Assembly (NCBI GenBank): GCA_964447155.1
Contig: CAYURM010000007.1
Coordinates: 1 to 64,000 of the forward strand
Direction: 5' to 3'
Source of the DNA: SMBSF63 sp034003545
GTDB lineage: Bacteria; Chloroflexota; Anaerolineae; Anaerolineales; Anaerolineaceae
Length of the DNA: 64,000 bases
A program made the position numbers and the translations under genes. This document shows positions 61,060-64,000 of this stretch, one piece after another. Numbering within the stretch: position 1 is the stretch's first letter; each line of letters begins with the position of its first letter. Below the pieces are notes generated by a model. It was not told the DNA's origin. It did not search any database and worked only from the letters and a program-made list of their open reading frames with translations.

Positions 61060-63465
61060 ATGAAAGACATCAGGAATCTGATCGCGCAAATGACAGTTGA
61101 AGAGAAAGCTTCGTTGTGTTCGGGCAAGGATTTCTGGCATTTGAAGGGCATCGAACGGCTGCACATTCCCGAGATGATGGTCACGGATGGGCCGCATGGA
61201 CTGCGCAAGCAGGCTGGCAGGAGCGACCATCTGGGGCTGCTGGATACCGTCCCGGCGGTGTGTTTCCCGACAGCTTCGTCGCTGGCCGCCACCTGGGATC
61301 GGGACCTGATCTATCAGGTGGGGGCGGCATTGGGAGAAGAATGCCGTGCGGAAGAGGTAGCGGTGATCCTCGGACCGGGAGCCAATATTAAGCGTTCCCC
61401 GCTGTGCGGGCGTAATTTTGAGTATTTTTCGGAAGATCCTTACCTGTCCGGGCAGATGGCAAAGAGTCATATCAACGGCGTGCAGAGTCAGGGGATTGGC
61501 ACTTCACTAAAGCATTTTGCGGTTAATAATCAGGAATACCGCCGTATGACGATTGATGCGGTGGTGGACGAACGCGCCCTGCGGGAAATTTACCTGGCCG
61601 GGTTTGAAATGGCGGTCAAGAAGGCTCAGCCGTGGACGGTGATGTGTGCCTACAACAAGGTCAATGGCACCTACTGCGCGGAGAACCCGTTCCTGATGAC
61701 GCAAGTGCTCAAGGAAGAATGGGGGCATGAGGGCCTCGTGGTTACCGATTGGGGAGCAATGAATGAACGCGTGGAGGGCTTGCGCGCAGGGGTTGAGCTG
61801 GAAATGCCTGGTGCGCCCAATGGCAATGACCAAAAAATCGTGGCGGCGGTACAGTCCGGGGAACTGGATGAAGCCATTCTGGACCGCGCTGTGGAACGCA
61901 TATTAACGATGATCTTCAAGGCCGAGGATACCCTGGCGGAAACATTTGCTTATGACAGGGAAGCACACCATGCCCTGGCACGGAAGGTGGCTGGCAAGGG
62001 TGCGGTGCTTTTGAAAAACGAGGACGCTGCCCTGCCGGTGGCGGAAGGGGCAGTTATCGCTCTGGTGGGGCGTTTTGCGAAAGTGCCGCGGTATCAGGGC
62101 GGTGGGTCTTCGCTGATGGAACCCACCCGGCTGGATACGTTATATGATGAAATGCTTGCTCTGGTGGGCAAAGACCGTTTGCGCTATGCGCCTGGGTATG
62201 ACGCGAAAAGCGACTTGCCTGATGACGTTCTGATTGAGGAGGCACTCAAAGTCAGTAAGGGCGCGGATGTGGTCGTGGTGTGTGCCGGTTTGCCGGACTT
62301 GTATGAGACGGAAGGGTTAGACCGTACGCATATGCACATGCCCCCTGCCCATAATGCCCTCATCCAGCAGTTGGCTGATGCGCATGAACGGGTGGTGGTG
62401 GTGTTGAGCAATGGCTCGCCGGTAGAAATGCCCTGGGTGAATGAGGTGCAGGCTGTACTGGAAGGCTATTTGGGCGGGCAGGCCGGCGCCGGCGGGATTG
62501 CAGACATTCTCCTCGGCCGGGTCAACCCGGGCGGCAAGCTGGCCGAGACTTTCCCCTTAAAGCTGGAGGATAACCCCTCTTATCCCCATTTCCCCGGCGG
62601 TCCGGCAGTGGTGGAATACCGTGAGAGTCTATACGTGGGGTATCGTTATTATGATACCGTCCAGCAGGAAGTGCTGTTCCCCTTTGGGCATGGTCTGAGC
62701 TACACCCGTTTCGCCTATCGCGATCTGGCCGTACAGCCAGGTAGTGGTGAAAATGCCTTTGTGGTGACTTTGAAGGTGAAAAACACCGGCGCTGTGGCCG
62801 GTGACGAGATCGTTCAACTGTATGTGCGTGATGTGGAAGCCAGCGTTTTTCGACCGGAGAAGGAGCTGAAGGGCTTTGCGCGGGTATCCTTGCAGCCCGG
62901 TGAAGAAACTGTGGTGATGCTGGAACTGGACAGCCGTGCTTTTGCCTTTTATGACACCATGCGCCACGACTGGATTGTGGAAGCCGGTACCTTCGAGATT
63001 TTGGTGGGGGCTTCTTCGCGGGACATTCGCCTGAAAACGATGATCGAGGCTGGCAGCGAGACGGCAGGCGGGCAGCAGCACCCGGTCTACCGGCATTTCC
63101 CAAAGGGCGCTGTCATTGATAAAGCAGAATTTGAGGCCTTGTTGGGGCGCCCTGTCCCGCCGAATGAGATAGAGAAAAAAGGCAGTTATACGCTGAATAC
63201 ACCCCTGTATGATTTGCGCGGTTCCGCTGTGGGACGACGGCTTTACAAGATGATCCAAAAGCAGGCTGCGGGGATGATTGTCGGCCAGGAGGATACCTCT
63301 ACGGCCTTGATGATGCAAAGTATGATCAAAGATATGCCGCTGCGAAATTTATTAATGATGAGCGGCGGGCGGCTGAATGCCAGTGTGCTGGAAGGTATGC
63401 TGCTGCTGATGAATGCCAAATTTCTCAAAGGGATGCTGGTCTTGTTCAGGTCGCGGAAGAGATAG
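61060..63465 (+). CDS. Glycoside hydrolase family 3 beta-glucosidase-like enzyme
   Basis: An 801-residue protein starting at the ATG 61060 behind AAGGAA; the open frame extends 33 residues upstream without support. N-terminal TIM barrel with KHFAVNNQE (151-159) and the nucleophile Asp230 in VVTDWGAM; the alpha/beta sandwich (about 320-550); a C-terminal fibronectin-III-like domain (about 590-680) with DEIVQLYVRDVE and KELKGFARVSLQPGEE. The last 95 residues extend beyond the usual end and look helical. No signal peptide, so it is cytoplasmic and should cleave imported glycosides. It lies downstream of the sugar importer with its own promoter-like region. Confidence 0.93.
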   Translation: MKDIRNLIAQMTVEEKASLCSGKDFWHLKGIERLHIPEMMVTDGPHGLRKQAGRSDHLGLLDTVPAVCFPTASSLAATWDRDLIYQVGAALGEECRAEEVAVILGPGANIKRSPLCGRNFEYFSEDPYLSGQMAKSHINGVQSQGIGTSLKHFAVNNQEYRRMTIDAVVDERALREIYLAGFEMAVKKAQPWTVMCAYNKVNGTYCAENPFLMTQVLKEEWGHEGLVVTDWGAMNERVEGLRAGVELEMPGAPNGNDQKIVAAVQSGELDEAILDRAVERILTMIFKAEDTLAETFAYDREAHHALARKVAGKGAVLLKNEDAALPVAEGAVIALVGRFAKVPRYQGGGSSLMEPTRLDTLYDEMLALVGKDRLRYAPGYDAKSDLPDDVLIEEALKVSKGADVVVVCAGLPDLYETEGLDRTHMHMPPAHNALIQQLADAHERVVVVLSNGSPVEMPWVNEVQAVLEGYLGGQAGAGGIADILLGRVNPGGKLAETFPLKLEDNPSYPHFPGGPAVVEYRESLYVGYRYYDTVQQEVLFPFGHGLSYTRFAYRDLAVQPGSGENAFVVTLKVKNTGAVAGDEIVQLYVRDVEASVFRPEKELKGFARVSLQPGEETVVMLELDSRAFAFYDTMRHDWIVEAGTFEILVGASSRDIRLKTMIEAGSETAGGQQHPVYRHFPKGAVIDKAEFEALLGRPVPPNEIEKKGSYTLNTPLYDLRGSAVGRRLYKMIQKQAAGMIVGQEDTSTALMMQSMIKDMPLRNLLMMSGGRLNASVLEGMLLLMNAKFLKGMLVLFRSRKR

Positions 63466-63526
63466 CGGATGACTTTTATGTCGAAAGTGATCTTTTTGTG
63501 ATGGGAGAGGAGAGGCACTCTCTTCC

Positions 63527-63573
63527 AGTCCCTTCCTCAAAAACAACGTTTTTGAGGAAGGGACTTTGTTTTT
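63527..63573 (+). terminator. Strong terminator between the GH3 and CDGSH genes
   Basis: A perfect 18-bp stem, AGTCCCTTCCTCAAAAAC/GTTTTTGAGGAAGGGACT, with a 3-nt loop and then TTGTTTTT. It can serve the GH3 gene and, in the opposite direction, the end of the CDGSH gene. Confidence 0.95.
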
Positions 63574-63644
63574 CCCTGGCGGCTTTGCGTGAGTGTTTTT
63601 CTCAGGCAAGACATCCCCATCCTGCAAGATGTGATGAGCGGGAT

Positions 63645-64000
63645 TTAGTCGCTCGTCCAGCCGATTTTGTTATGGGTGCTGTCGCAGAAGGGTTTCTGTT
63701 GGGATGCGCCGCAACGGCAGATGCCTGTGCGGCAGCCGGAGTAGAGCAGCTCCCCCGTTTCGTTGAAGACTTCAAAATTACCTTCAAAGCGCAGCGATTT
63801 GTTGGGCTGGACTGTGATGCGCAGCACATCGCTGTCAGCCAATTGCTCGGTTGAGGCACGCGCGGTGCCGGCGCCGTCGGCGGTGAAGCCGGTTTCGAGG
63901 TGGGTGTTGTCGCAGAAGGGCTTGTTTTTTGACTCACCGCAGCGGCACAGGGCTATGCGGGTGTCTTTGTGCAGCAGGTTGCCTTCGAGATCAACTATTT
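63645..64000 (-). CDS. Protein with two CDGSH iron-sulfur domains, 5' end outside the window
   Basis: Only the last 118 codons are visible; the gene continues to the right of 64000. Two CDGSH-type motifs are present: CRCGESKNKPFCDNTH near the visible start and CRCGASQQKPFCDSTH about 80 residues later, each with the three Cys and one His that bind a labile 2Fe-2S cluster. The second position of the DG pair is Asn or Ser rather than Gly. Between them lies a beta-strand segment (LRFEGNFEVFNETGELLYSG). Members transfer electrons or clusters. The ATG-like codon for the 65-residue frame (TTG at 63842) is inside the real gene, so it is not the start. Confidence 0.88.
   Translation of the reverse strand, partial: IVDLEGNLLHKDTRIALCRCGESKNKPFCDNTHLETGFTADGAGTARASTEQLADSDVLRITVQPNKSLRFEGNFEVFNETGELLYSGCRTGICRCGASQQKPFCDSTHNKIGWTSD

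Overview
The window looks like a metagenome-derived scaffold (one run of 100 N at 11034-11133) from a bacterium of moderately high GC. The best guess is Chloroflexota, class Anaerolineae. This rests on several lipoproteins with Ala/Pro/Thr-rich linkers, a FecR/SH3-type surface lipoprotein, a long propeller-type sensor kinase, two binding-protein-dependent ABC importers and REP-like intergenic palindromes. No single marker proves it.

Layout. 1-10.2 kb: a complete type I-C CRISPR-Cas locus. The array (18 identical repeats in view, running off the left edge) is followed by a leader and then, all on the minus strand, cas2, cas1, cas4, cas7, cas8c, cas5c and cas3. The cas3 product carries an N-terminal HTH-WYL-WCX transcription-factor module fused in frame to the HD nuclease-helicase. 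The promoter in front of it is flanked by two related palindromes, which suggests that the effector nuclease regulates its own operon. 10.6-11.35 kb: a tRNA(CAT) gene embedded in decayed tandem copies of itself, interrupted by small TCCCC-loop-GGGGA palindromes.

11.3-30.1 kb: housekeeping and signalling genes: DUF2461, a sulfotransferase, an S9 peptidase, 6-phosphogluconate dehydrogenase, a membrane protein, a FecR/SH3 lipoprotein, an S41 protease, a tiny glycine-rich membrane protein, a GAF/PAS diguanylate cyclase, and a propeller histidine kinase with its NarL-type regulator. 30.4-36.4 kb: a five-gene oligopeptide ABC importer. 36.9-49.8 kb: SnoaL, GNAT, a 26-cysteine secreted or anchored protein, polyphosphate kinase, a flavoprotein disulfide reductase, a REC-PAS-kinase hybrid, GlnRS, a cobalamin-domain protein coupled to an opine-dehydrogenase-like enzyme, and a PEBP lipoprotein. 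49.8-50.6 kb: a repeat-rich intergenic zone with a foldback element and a duplicated gene tail.

50.6-64 kb: a GT-C-like membrane protein, pirin, a lipoprotein, a divergent NmrA/TetR pair with a consensus promoter and embedded operator, an NAD(P)-binding protein, then a GntR-sugar-ABC-GH3 glucosidase cluster for uptake and hydrolysis of glycosides, and a double CDGSH iron-sulfur protein cut by the right edge.

The most unusual items are the WYL-Cas3 fusion with its candidate operators, the palindrome-invaded tRNA repeats, the B12-domain/opine-dehydrogenase pair and the six-module cysteine-rich protein. All function calls come from reading the translated sequences; no database search was run.
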